Under the pieces are notes generated by a model. That model ran no database searches. It worked only from the letters and a program-made list of their open reading frames with translations, and was not told where the DNA came from. The position numbers and the translations under genes are program-made. Source: Methylophaga pinxianii (lineage in GTDB: Bacteria > Pseudomonadota > Gammaproteobacteria > Nitrosococcales > Methylophagaceae). From it: a DNA stretch of 64,000 nucleotides. The stretch is from NCBI RefSeq assembly GCF_020447225.1, contig NZ_JAJAEO010000180.1, positions 17,266 through 81,265 on the forward strand, given 5' to 3'. The first letter of the stretch is position 1. The number at the start of each line of letters is the position of its first letter. Below, piece after piece: positions 38,834-47,290 of this stretch.

Positions 38834-40969
38834 ATGACCGAATTAAAAGTACTTATTCTGGATGACAATAATCTCACCGCGAGAGCGATAGCAAATGTCG
38901 CCGAATTTATCGGTTTATCTGCCAAAGTAACCTCTGATTTTCAAGGGTTTCTCGACATCCTCCATGAGTGGAAACCACACTACTTGATTGTTGATTTAAT
39001 TATGCCGGATATGGATGGCGTAGAAGTGCTGGGCGAGTTGGGGCGCATGCAAGTCGATGCACAGTTAATTATTACCAGTGGTGCGGGTCAACAATTGTTA
39101 CATGCTGCTGCACGTTCGGCTGGTGCACATGGGCTGAATGTTCTCGGTATCCTTCCCAAGCCCTTTAATCCGAAAGCTTTTCGCGATTTGATTAATGCCG
39201 AAACGACCAGTAACGCCGATAATGCGTTTGGCCAACAATTACGAGCCGAAAATCAGGCCAATACCCTCAATGTGAGCGAACTGGAACAAGCCATCAATAA
39301 CCACGAAATCTATTTGGTCTATCAACCTAAAGTATCTTGTATCAGTGGTTCACTAACGGGGTTCGAGGCACTGGCCAGATGGCATCATCCTGAAAAAGGT
39401 TTTATTTCACCGGAAAAATTCATCCCATTAGCCGAGCAAAATGGCTTAATTGATGATTTAACCTTACAAGTGTTTGAAAAAGCCCTGGGCTTTATGAAAC
39501 AAATTCAAAATGCAAAATCGTCTTTGCGAAGTTATAACCGGGGACTGTTACTTTCAGTCAACATTTCTGCAGCATCCTTAAAAAACCTCGGGTTGTTCAA
39601 AAAAATTGAAACACTATGTGAAACCAATCAGATTAAACCCGATCAGCTTATTCTGGAATTAACCGAAACGGCTGCAATGGATGATCCTGTGATGTCATTG
39701 GATTTACTGACCCGATTACGCTTACGGGGCTTTCGATTATCAATTGATGATTTTGGAACGGGTTTTTCGTCGATGTTGGCATTAGTCCGCATGCCATTTT
39801 CGGAAGTCAAAGTAGATAAAACCTTTGTCATGACATCAGCAGACTCCCGCGAATCAAGACTGGTAATTAAAGCGATTATCGAACTTGCCCATAGTTTAAA
39901 TATGCAGGTTGCAGCAGAAGGCATTGAAGATAACATGGCCTTGGAACTGTTAAGAAAAATGGGCTGTGATCAAGCCCAGGGATACTTTATTGGTCGTCCG
40001 ATGCTGCCAGAGGCTTTTATAGAGTGGACTAAAAAGAGTTACCAACACATTGATTTACAAAGATTGAAACATCTGCATGGTCTCGGATTGCTGGATACTG
40101 AACCAGAGCATCGTTATGATCGCTTAACCAAGCTTTGCGCACGTGTGTTTAATGTTGATATCAGTTTGATTTCATTTATTGATGAAAACCGTCAATGGAT
40201 AAAATCCTCACTGGGATTCAGTCAACGACAAACCGAACGTTCCGTTGCATTTTGTAACCAGACAATTGCTCAGGAAGATATTTTTGTTGTTCCGGATACG
40301 CTGCTTGATCGTCAATACGTAAATAATATTATGGTGACATCCGCTCCATATGTACGTTTTTATGCAGGATGTCCAATTCATGCCCGGTCTGGTGAGAAGT
40401 TAGGAGCATTGTGTTTAAAACATTCGAAACCACGGGAATTTAGCGAATCAGACAAAGTATTACTCAAACAGCTCACCGAAATGGTTGAGCAAGAAATTGA
40501 ATACAACCCGCTACTTGATGAGGATAAACTCACTGGTCTGCTTAATCGGGATGCGTTTGAGCGCAGAGCACAACAGTTACTCACTATTTTTGTGCCACTG
40601 AAAAAAAATATAACGATGTATTACTTCGATCTGAATAACTACAAACGTATTATCCATGCGCATGGTATATCAGCCGGGGATGAGGCAATTATTCATTTTT
40701 CAAGATTACTTAGCGAAACGTTTACAGATACCGAATTAGTGGCCAGACTGGTAGATGATGAATTTGTAGTCCTTTGTGTTGGTGATCCTGTCGCCAACTC
40801 TCTGAAAAATCTGGCTGATGCGGTCCACTATTACAATTCTACCGTCAGTCCTCATTTGAATATTGAATATACTGTCGGCATTGCTTCCAGTCATTCTATG
40901 GTGAATATCGACCTTCAATCACTGTACATGTATGCAGATACGGATTTACATGAGCATAAATCCATTTGA
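38834..40969 (+). CDS. REC-EAL-GAF-GGDEF cyclic-di-GMP protein, EAL intact and GGDEF degenerate
   Basis: Domain order: receiver (about residues 5-120; VDLIMPDMDG contains the phospho-acceptor Asp), EAL (about 145-395), GAF (about 410-555), GGDEF (about 565-711). The EAL domain keeps its key residues: GFEALARWHHP, LELTETAAMDD, SIDDFGTGFSSM, EVKVDKTFV and AAEGIED, so phosphodiesterase activity is likely. In the GGDEF domain the signature reads RLVDDEF instead of RLGGDEF, so cyclase activity is doubtful and it may be a GTP-sensing or purely structural domain. EAL before GGDEF is the reverse of the usual order. The receiver may be driven by the hybrid kinase upstream. Confidence 0.9.
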   Translation: MTELKVLILDDNNLTARAIANVAEFIGLSAKVTSDFQGFLDILHEWKPHYLIVDLIMPDMDGVEVLGELGRMQVDAQLIITSGAGQQLLHAAARSAGAHGLNVLGILPKPFNPKAFRDLINAETTSNADNAFGQQLRAENQANTLNVSELEQAINNHEIYLVYQPKVSCISGSLTGFEALARWHHPEKGFISPEKFIPLAEQNGLIDDLTLQVFEKALGFMKQIQNAKSSLRSYNRGLLLSVNISAASLKNLGLFKKIETLCETNQIKPDQLILELTETAAMDDPVMSLDLLTRLRLRGFRLSIDDFGTGFSSMLALVRMPFSEVKVDKTFVMTSADSRESRLVIKAIIELAHSLNMQVAAEGIEDNMALELLRKMGCDQAQGYFIGRPMLPEAFIEWTKKSYQHIDLQRLKHLHGLGLLDTEPEHRYDRLTKLCARVFNVDISLISFIDENRQWIKSSLGFSQRQTERSVAFCNQTIAQEDIFVVPDTLLDRQYVNNIMVTSAPYVRFYAGCPIHARSGEKLGALCLKHSKPREFSESDKVLLKQLTEMVEQEIEYNPLLDEDKLTGLLNRDAFERRAQQLLTIFVPLKKNITMYYFDLNNYKRIIHAHGISAGDEAIIHFSRLLSETFTDTELVARLVDDEFVVLCVGDPVANSLKNLADAVHYYNSTVSPHLNIEYTVGIASSHSMVNIDLQSLYMYADTDLHEHKSI

Positions 40970-41059
40970 TGGTTGAAATTTTCACCATCACACCTAATCT
41001 TTAGCGATAGCCATTAATTTTGATTACTCTGTGCTCAACTATTCACATTAATTTGCAAT

Positions 41060-41078
41060 AACTTATCTAAGATAAGTT
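41060..41078. repeat. Perfect palindrome upstream of cysJ
   Basis: AACTTATCT, one central base, AGATAAGTT: a perfect 9-bp inverted repeat in the AT-rich region before cysJ. It could be an operator for a dimeric regulator or a weak terminator stem for the preceding gene. Confidence 0.6.
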
Positions 41079-41089
41079 TATTCGTTGTC

Positions 41090-41132
41090 ACTATATATTT
41101 GTTTTTATTATAAGGAAATCCAAATATATAGT
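41090..41132. promoter_or_regulatory. Perfect 12-bp inverted repeat with 19-bp spacing before cysJ
   Basis: ACTATATATTTG (41090-41101) and CAAATATATAGT (41121-41132) are exact reverse complements separated by 19 bases. It lies 71 bases before the cysJ ATG in very AT-rich DNA, where the promoter must be. A regulator site (CysB-type or other) or a stable leader hairpin are both possible. Confidence 0.55.
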
Positions 41133-41203
41133 TTCTATTTATATAAAGTTTTTGTTATTTTGTGCAGGCTTTCCAGCGCATTTTTAAGAGATCATCCAAT
41201 AAA

Positions 41204-43003
41204 ATGAATATCAGGTTGCCCAACGCCCCATTAACTGATGAACAATTACAGCAGCTAAATAATTTACTGCAAGGCCTTGATGGCTGGCAAGTGGATTGGC
41301 TGTCTGGTTATTTGTCCGGCTATCGTGCCGCCCAAAGCGGCACAGCTGCTGCTGAGATGACGCCTGCCGTTGTCGAACCAAATAGTAAACTTACTATCCT
41401 TTACGGTTCGCAAACAGGGAATACTGAAGGGGTTGCCGGCCAACTTGCCGAAAAAGCAAAAGCCAGTGGTATCGATGTCAAGTTATTGGATATGGCCGAA
41501 TATAAACCAAGAGATCTGAAAAACGAAGATTACCTTGCATTATTAACTTCGACTCATGGGGAAGGTGAGCCACCGGATAATGCCATGGATCTTTATGAAT
41601 TTCTCAATAGTCGAAAAGCTCCCGGATTAAAGCAATTGAAATACAGCGTGCTTTCATTGGGAGATTCCAGCTATGAATACTTCTGTCAGACAGGTAAAGA
41701 TTTTGATGCACGTCTGCAAAACCTTGGCGCCACACCTATAATTCAACGCGTCGATTGTGATGTCGATTACGATGATCTGGCAGAGAAGTGGATTACTGAC
41801 CTGATCAACTCATTAACCAGCTCGATGCAGGCTACTGCAGCGCCACCTTCCGCTGCTGCAGCGATGAGTCAAGCTGTGCCAGCAGTACAATATGATCGAA
41901 AACATCCGTTTGCTGCCCCAGTACTTGAAAATCAGCTTCTCAGTGGTCGTGGTTCCAGCAAAGAAGTTCGTCATATCGAAATTTCACTGGAGGGATCAGG
42001 ATTACAGTATCAGCCCGGTGATGCGCTGGGTATTTATCCACAAAATGATCCTGCTCTGGTATCTATGCTTATTGAATCGCTTGGCTTTGATCCCGAAAGC
42101 CCAGTTGAGCTGGATGACCAATCAGAGACATTGCTTAATGCACTAATGCATCATCGTGAAATAACGATTCTGACCCGACCCTTAGTTGAAAAATGGGCGG
42201 AATTGGCCCAATCCGATGAACTGAATAAACTAATGGAAAGCAAATCTGCCGTGACAGAATGGATTCGCGGCCGTGATGTATTGGATTTGGTACAAAGCTA
42301 TCCATTGCCTGGAATCGAGCCCAACAGCTTTATCAAACTGCTCAGAAAACTGCCGCCGAGATTGTACTCGATTGCCTCCAGTCAAGCCGCTGTTGATGAA
42401 GAAGTACATATAACTGTTGCAACAGTTCGTTACAACACGCATAACCGTGAGCGAGGCGGGGTCGCATCAACCTGGTTGGCCGATCGACTGACTGAAGATA
42501 CGACTATTCCGGTTTATATCGATAGTAATAAAAACTTTAAGCTGCCTGACGATGATGACGTCCCCATTATCATGATCGGTCCTGGAACCGGTGTGGCGCC
42601 CTTCAGAAGCTTTATGCAGGAACGCGAAGAGCGTGGTGCAAGAGGACCTAACTGGTTGTTCTTTGGAGATCAACATTTCCTTACCGATTTTCTCTATCAG
42701 ACAGAATGGCTAACCTGGCGCAAATCGGGCTTGTTGACCCATTTAGACGTCGCTTTTTCCCGCGATCAAGCTGAGAAAGTCTACGTTCAACACCGCTTAC
42801 GTGAAAAATCGATAGAGATCTGGAACTGGTTACAAGAGGGTGCCTATCTATACGTCTGTGGCGATGCCGATAATATGGCGCCGGACGTCAATGAAGCACT
42901 GATTGATATTATCAGCCAGCAGGGCAGCAAAAGCCGTGATGACGCGACAGAATACTTGCGTCAACTAACTCGTGATAAACGCTACCAACGTGATGTGTAC
43001 TAA
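41204..43003 (+). CDS. cysJ: Assimilatory sulfite reductase (NADPH) flavoprotein subunit
   Basis: Flavoprotein subunit that passes NADPH electrons to CysI for reduction of sulfite to sulfide. The flavodoxin domain (about residues 60-200) has LYGSQTGNTEGVA and STHGEGEPPDNA. The FAD/NADPH half has GDALGIYPQND, PRLYSIASSQ, GVASTWLADRL, GPGTGVAPFRSFMQ and YVCGDADNMAPDV, and it ends with KRYQRDVY. The frame is open from 41162, but the ATG at 41204 gives 599 residues, the same as E. coli CysJ. It overlaps cysI by one base (TAATG). The AT-rich upstream region carries two inverted repeats. Confidence 0.95.
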   Translation: MNIRLPNAPLTDEQLQQLNNLLQGLDGWQVDWLSGYLSGYRAAQSGTAAAEMTPAVVEPNSKLTILYGSQTGNTEGVAGQLAEKAKASGIDVKLLDMAEYKPRDLKNEDYLALLTSTHGEGEPPDNAMDLYEFLNSRKAPGLKQLKYSVLSLGDSSYEYFCQTGKDFDARLQNLGATPIIQRVDCDVDYDDLAEKWITDLINSLTSSMQATAAPPSAAAAMSQAVPAVQYDRKHPFAAPVLENQLLSGRGSSKEVRHIEISLEGSGLQYQPGDALGIYPQNDPALVSMLIESLGFDPESPVELDDQSETLLNALMHHREITILTRPLVEKWAELAQSDELNKLMESKSAVTEWIRGRDVLDLVQSYPLPGIEPNSFIKLLRKLPPRLYSIASSQAAVDEEVHITVATVRYNTHNRERGGVASTWLADRLTEDTTIPVYIDSNKNFKLPDDDDVPIIMIGPGTGVAPFRSFMQEREERGARGPNWLFFGDQHFLTDFLYQTEWLTWRKSGLLTHLDVAFSRDQAEKVYVQHRLREKSIEIWNWLQEGAYLYVCGDADNMAPDVNEALIDIISQQGSKSRDDATEYLRQLTRDKRYQRDVY

Positions 43004-44703
43004 TGAATACAAAATTACCTGAAGCCGAACAACTGAAACTCGACAGCCGTTATCTGCGTGGCACCATTGCCGAAGGGCTGGAAGATACCGTTACTGGTGC
43101 GATTTCGGAAGACGACAATAAGCTGACGAAATTTCATGGCAGCTACATGCAGGATCATCGTGATCTGCGTGACGAACGTCGTCGTCAAAAGCTGGAACCG
43201 CTATATTCATTTATGGTTCGACTGCGGATCCCGGGTGGGGTGGTCACGCCACAACAATGGTTGGGTTTGGATGAAATTGCTGACGATTGTTCAAATGGCA
43301 CGCTTAGAATCACCACGCGTCAGACGTTTCAATACCATGAAGTTTTGAAAAAAGATCTGCGCTCTTTAATGCAACAGGTAAATGCATTGAATTTGGATAC
43401 GAAAGGCGCTTGTGGTGATGTGAATCGAAACGTTGTCACCAATGTGAACCCGCATCAATCATCAGTCCATGCTGAAGTTCATCAAATATCAAAGGCTATC
43501 AGCGATCATTTATGCTGGCAGTCTGGGGCTTATGCCGAAATCTGGTTAGGCGAAAAATGTGTCTATCAACCAGGGAAAGCTGAAGAACCATTTTATGGTG
43601 AACGTTATTTACCCAGAAAATTTAAAATTGGGATTGCTATCCCGCCTGAAAATGACAGCGATGTCTTGGCCAACGATATTGCGTTAATTGCCATTATCGA
43701 AAATGATGAACTGGTTGGATTCAATGTTGCCGTTGGTGGTGGAATGGGCATGACCTATGGTGAAACGGCGACTTTTCCGCGCTTGGCTACGATGGCTGGA
43801 TTTGTCGCCAAAGATAAAGTTGTCAAAGCCTGTGAAGCCATTGCAGCTATCCAACGTGACTTTGGGGATCGTACCGTGAGATCCCATGCCCGGTTTAAAT
43901 ACACTATTGATGATCATGGTATTGACTGGTTTAACGAAAAATTTACCGAATATCATGGCGAGGCAATGCAACCGGCAAGACACTTTGAGTTATTACGTAA
44001 TGGCGATCGATTTGGCTGGATTCAGGGTGAAGATGGCCAATGGCATTTAACGTTATATATTTATAGCGGTCGTGTTGCTGATACCGAAAACTTGTCTTTA
44101 CGAACAGCATTACGTGAAATTGCCAAGGTTCATACCGGAGAATTCCGTATGACCTGTAATCAGAATCTGATTATCGCCAATATCAGTCCTGAGCAAAAAC
44201 CTGTAATTGAGCAACTGGTAGAACAATATCAACTCGATATCGGTGATCGTCGCCCCGCCTTACGATTAAATGCGATGGCTTGTGTTGCTTTACCTACCTG
44301 TGGTTTAGCGATGGCTGAGTCGGAGCGTTATTTACCCAGTTTCCTGAACAAATTAGAGCAGATCATCAGCGAGGCCGGCTTACCTGAACAATTGATTAAT
44401 ATTCGTATTACCGGTTGTCCGAATGGCTGTGCAAGGCCATACCTGGGCGAAATAGCCCTAACCGGTAAAGCGATAGGTCGCTATAACCTGAATCTGGGAG
44501 CGGATTTCAGTGGACAGCGCTTAAATCGTCTATACCTGGAAAATGTGGATGAAGCCACTATCCTGGACACATTAAAACCGATGATTGAACAGTTTGCTGC
44601 CGAACGTGACCAAGAAGAACATTTTGGTGATTTTCTGATACGTGTCGGTATTCTCGGCGCTGAACGCACACCTGAGATGATGCATAAACCTTTAAAAGAT
44701 TGA
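43003..44703 (+). CDS. cysI: Assimilatory sulfite reductase (NADPH) hemoprotein subunit
   Basis: Siroheme and [4Fe-4S] subunit that carries out the six-electron reduction of sulfite. Substrate-site residues are in LRITTRQTFQYH and GACGDVNRNV; RSHARFKYTI follows. The cluster-binding cysteines are in CVALPTCGLAMAESERYLP and TGCPNGCARPYLGEI. Length 566 is normal. The start codon shares one base with the cysJ stop, so the subunits are coupled. The presence of cysJI indicates assimilatory sulfate use; cysH, cysG and the PAPS genes are not in this window. Confidence 0.96.
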   Translation: MNTKLPEAEQLKLDSRYLRGTIAEGLEDTVTGAISEDDNKLTKFHGSYMQDHRDLRDERRRQKLEPLYSFMVRLRIPGGVVTPQQWLGLDEIADDCSNGTLRITTRQTFQYHEVLKKDLRSLMQQVNALNLDTKGACGDVNRNVVTNVNPHQSSVHAEVHQISKAISDHLCWQSGAYAEIWLGEKCVYQPGKAEEPFYGERYLPRKFKIGIAIPPENDSDVLANDIALIAIIENDELVGFNVAVGGGMGMTYGETATFPRLATMAGFVAKDKVVKACEAIAAIQRDFGDRTVRSHARFKYTIDDHGIDWFNEKFTEYHGEAMQPARHFELLRNGDRFGWIQGEDGQWHLTLYIYSGRVADTENLSLRTALREIAKVHTGEFRMTCNQNLIIANISPEQKPVIEQLVEQYQLDIGDRRPALRLNAMACVALPTCGLAMAESERYLPSFLNKLEQIISEAGLPEQLINIRITGCPNGCARPYLGEIALTGKAIGRYNLNLGADFSGQRLNRLYLENVDEATILDTLKPMIEQFAAERDQEEHFGDFLIRVGILGAERTPEMMHKPLKD

Positions 44704-44727
44704 AATTTACCTCAGACAACACATAAA

Positions 44728-44760
44728 GGGGTCGGGTTACGCTAGGCTAACCCGACCTAC
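44728..44760 (-). repeat. REP-type palindromic element between cysI and ettA
   Basis: On the minus strand it reads GTAG, then GGTCGGGTTA, a short loop of 8 bases, and TAACCCGACC: a perfect 10-bp stem with the GTAG head typical of REP sequences that are mobilised by RAYT (TnpA-REP) transposases. It stands between two convergent genes, the usual REP location, and may act as a bidirectional terminator. No RAYT gene is in the window. Confidence 0.7.
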
Positions 44761-44768
44761 AAAACCTT

Positions 44769-44795
44769 AATCTGTGAAAATCTGCGTAATCTGCG
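44769..44795 (+). repeat. Three imperfect AATCTGYG repeats
   Basis: AATCTGTG, AATCTGCG and AATCTGCG occur at 44769, 44779 and 44788 next to the REP element, spaced 9-10 bases apart. They may be part of a larger dispersed repeat; a genome comparison would be needed to say more. Confidence 0.4.
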
Positions 44796-44808
44796 GATAT
44801 TCCAAAAT

Positions 44809-46467
44809 CTAATTCATCCGGCGGTATTTAATACGTTCCGGCTGATGATCTTTGCCGAAGCGTTTACGGTAATCTTCAGCATACTCGCTGTAATTACCTT
44901 CAAAGAACACCACGCTGGAATCACCTTCATAGGCAATCATATGGGTACACACGCGATCCAGGAACCAGCGATCATGCGAAATGACCACCGCAGACCCCGG
45001 GAAGGCCAGAATAGCTTCTTCCAATGCCCGCAGGGTTTCAACGTCCAGATCATTGGTCGGTTCGTCGAGTAATAAAACGTTGCCGCCTTCTTTAAGCAAT
45101 TTGGCCATATGCAGGCGGTTACGCTCACCCCCTGATAAATCCTTCACATATTTCTGCTGGTCCGAGCCTTTAAAGTTAAAGCGTCCACAATAAGCACGTG
45201 AAGGGGTTTGATAATTACCAACGGTAATCATGTCTGCACCATCGGCGATTTCTTCAAATACCGTTTTAGAGCCATCCAGTTCACGCGACTGATTGACATA
45301 AGCCAGCTGCACTGTGCTGCCGATTTCGATTTCACCAGAGTCTGGTTTTTCTTCACCGGTAATCATTCTGAATAAAGTGGATTTACCTGCGCCATTAGGA
45401 CCGATAATGCCAACAATAGCGCCTGGTGGAATGGTCAGACTGAGGTTTTCAAACAACAATTTGTCGCCGTAAGATTTAGTGACGTTATGCAGTTCAATTA
45501 CCTTGTCACCCAAACGTGGACCAGGTGGAATATAGATTTCCTGGGTTTCATTGCGCTTCTGGAATTCACGTGAATTCATTTCTTCAAACTGTTTCAAACG
45601 CGCTTTGGATTTTGCCTGACGGCCTTTGGCCCCCTGACGGACCCATTCCAGTTCAGCCTGAATAGCTTTGTTATGTGAAGCTTCCTGTTTGGCTTCCTGA
45701 GCCAGGCGTTGATCTTTCTGTTCCAGCCAGGAAGAGTAGTTACCTTCATACGGAATGCCACGTCCACGATCCAGCTCCAGTATCCAGCCAGCCGCATTAT
45801 CCAGGAAATAACGATCATGGGTAATGGCCACAACAGTACCGGGATATTCCTGCAGAAAACGTTCAATCCAGGCAATGGATTCAGCATCCAGATGGTTGGT
45901 CGGCTCATCGAGTAACAGCATATCCGGGTTATCAAGCAATAACCGACATAAGGCTACGCGGCGACGTTCACCACCGGATAACACACCAACTTTGGCATCC
46001 CAAGGTGGCAGGCGCAAGGCATCTGCGGCACGTTCCAGCGCATTGTCCAGATTGTGGCCGTCTTTGGCGGTGATCAGGTTTTCCAGTTCGCCTTGTTTTT
46101 TGGCGAGTGCATCAAAGTCGGCATCGGGTTCGGCGTAAGCCGCATAAATCGCATCCAGTTCGTCTAAAGCGGCTTTAACATCAGATACCGATTCTTCAAC
46201 GATTTCCCGAACAGTTTTGCTGTCATCCAGTTCAGGTTCCTGAGGCAGATAACCCACCTTCATATTTGGCATCGGCCGGGCTTCGCCAATATAATCTTTA
46301 TCCTCACCTGCCATTATGCGAAGCAGGGTGGATTTACCTGAACCATTCAAACCCAGCACACCGATTTTGGCGCCAGGAAAAAAGGATAAGGAAATATCTT
46401 TTAATATTTCGCGTTTGGGCGGTACGATTTTGCCCACGCGGTTCATGCTATATACGTATTGAGCCAT
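44809..46467 (-). CDS. ettA: Energy-dependent translational throttle protein EttA
   Basis: ABC-F protein that binds the ribosomal E site and gates entry into elongation according to the ATP/ADP ratio. Two ABC domains are joined by the linker: first Walker A GLNGSGKST and signature LSGGERRRVALCRLL, second GPNGAGKST and LSGGERNRLHMAKLL. The EttA arm (about residues 90-140) is present, and the protein begins MAQYVYSMNRVGKIVPPKR and ends with KYRRMN, both typical of EttA. The frame extends to 46479, but the ATG at 46467 matches the family (552 residues). It is transcribed toward cysI and has no membrane segment, as expected for ABC-F. Confidence 0.96.
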   Translation of the reverse strand: MAQYVYSMNRVGKIVPPKREILKDISLSFFPGAKIGVLGLNGSGKSTLLRIMAGEDKDYIGEARPMPNMKVGYLPQEPELDDSKTVREIVEESVSDVKAALDELDAIYAAYAEPDADFDALAKKQGELENLITAKDGHNLDNALERAADALRLPPWDAKVGVLSGGERRRVALCRLLLDNPDMLLLDEPTNHLDAESIAWIERFLQEYPGTVVAITHDRYFLDNAAGWILELDRGRGIPYEGNYSSWLEQKDQRLAQEAKQEASHNKAIQAELEWVRQGAKGRQAKSKARLKQFEEMNSREFQKRNETQEIYIPPGPRLGDKVIELHNVTKSYGDKLLFENLSLTIPPGAIVGIIGPNGAGKSTLFRMITGEEKPDSGEIEIGSTVQLAYVNQSRELDGSKTVFEEIADGADMITVGNYQTPSRAYCGRFNFKGSDQQKYVKDLSGGERNRLHMAKLLKEGGNVLLLDEPTNDLDVETLRALEEAILAFPGSAVVISHDRWFLDRVCTHMIAYEGDSSVVFFEGNYSEYAEDYRKRFGKDHQPERIKYRRMN

Positions 46468-46551
46468 TTTAAAATCCAATAAAACAGGAGTTCAGTAGAA
46501 GCGGTGATTCTACCTGAAATTACTTTTGGATTCGCGGGGTGAACTGAAAAA

Positions 46552-46851
46552 TCACTCGTCTATTAAAATCAGCTTACCGGTTTGTGGATCTCGATATACC
46601 TGACCAACGGCTTCGTAGCCGCTGCCGTCCTGAATTTGTTGTTGCATGTTTTCTGGCAGTTGCGGTAACTCTTTCCCCAGAGTGATTTCCTGCGGCTGAA
46701 CTTCAAAGTGATCCTGTAAATCCGTACTGAACGCGACCAATGCCGCGATGAGACCACAGGCAAACACCAACACAATATCAATCAGATTAGCCAGTGGACC
46801 TAACGGATCTTCATCGCTATCGAAAAATTCACTGCGCCGCCATTTATCCAT
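46552..46851 (-). CDS. DUF2149 membrane protein, ExbD/TolR-like partner
   Basis: 99-residue protein with a short acidic N-terminus (DSDEDPLGPLANLIDIV), one transmembrane helix (about residues 20-41) and a small periplasmic tail ending in VYRDPQTGKLILIDE. The helix carries Asp25 (NLIDIVLVFACG), the same position and local pattern as the essential Asp of ExbD. That makes it a plausible ion-channel partner for the ExbB-like protein before it. DUF2149 genes are known to follow a MotA/TolQ/ExbB gene and a CobN-like gene. The start at 46851 overlaps the ExbB stop by 8 bp; a longer frame to 46920 is less likely. Confidence 0.85.
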   Translation of the reverse strand: MDKWRRSEFFDSDEDPLGPLANLIDIVLVFACGLIAALVAFSTDLQDHFEVQPQEITLGKELPQLPENMQQQIQDGSGYEAVGQVYRDPQTGKLILIDE

Positions 46852-47290
46852 TTTGCTGTTCCAGTTGACTGATTGCAGCGTCGTACCAACGACGACGCAT
46901 CCGGCCAATAACAAAGCCAATCATACCTGCCAATAACCCGATAACCGTGGTATCAAAAGCCACAGTCATCGCTGTGGTGAGAATACTCAACTGACCTTCA
47001 CCTAATGCGGCAAGGCCCGGTCCCAATGGAATCAAGGTACCCATCAAGCCGAGCATAGGTGCCAGTCGGGTGATAAAATCGGCCCGTTCAATTCGACGCT
47101 TGCCAAGTTCAGTCAAAGCCTGGCTATCAGCCCTTTTTGATAAGCGGGCAATTCCCCAAAAGCGTTCGCCGATAGCAATACCGGTTTCATATACTGCTAA
47201 CCCGACAAAAAATAATAGCGCCCACACCACGGGGGTTAATAACAGCCCGGTCAGTTGGTGCATCACTTCAAGTGAAAAATGGGGGTACAT
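46844..47290 (-). CDS. MotA/TolQ/ExbB-family proton channel protein
   Basis: 148-residue inner-membrane protein with three hydrophobic stretches: LTPVVWALLFFVGLAVYETGIAI (about residues 15-40), MLGLMGTLIPLGPGLAAL (about 77-95) and LTTAMTVAFDTTVIGLLAGMIGFVIG (about 102-128). The APMLGLMGTLIPLGPG and AFDTTVIGL segments correspond to the conserved TolQ/ExbB helices with Pro/Gly and Thr residues. It is shorter than ExbB (244), lacking the extra cytoplasmic parts. Its ATG shares one base with the cobN stop, and it overlaps the DUF2149 gene. It probably forms a proton-driven motor with DUF2149 to act on the anchored CobN-like protein. Confidence 0.88.
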   Translation of the reverse strand: MYPHFSLEVMHQLTGLLLTPVVWALLFFVGLAVYETGIAIGERFWGIARLSKRADSQALTELGKRRIERADFITRLAPMLGLMGTLIPLGPGLAALGEGQLSILTTAMTVAFDTTVIGLLAGMIGFVIGRMRRRWYDAAISQLEQQNG

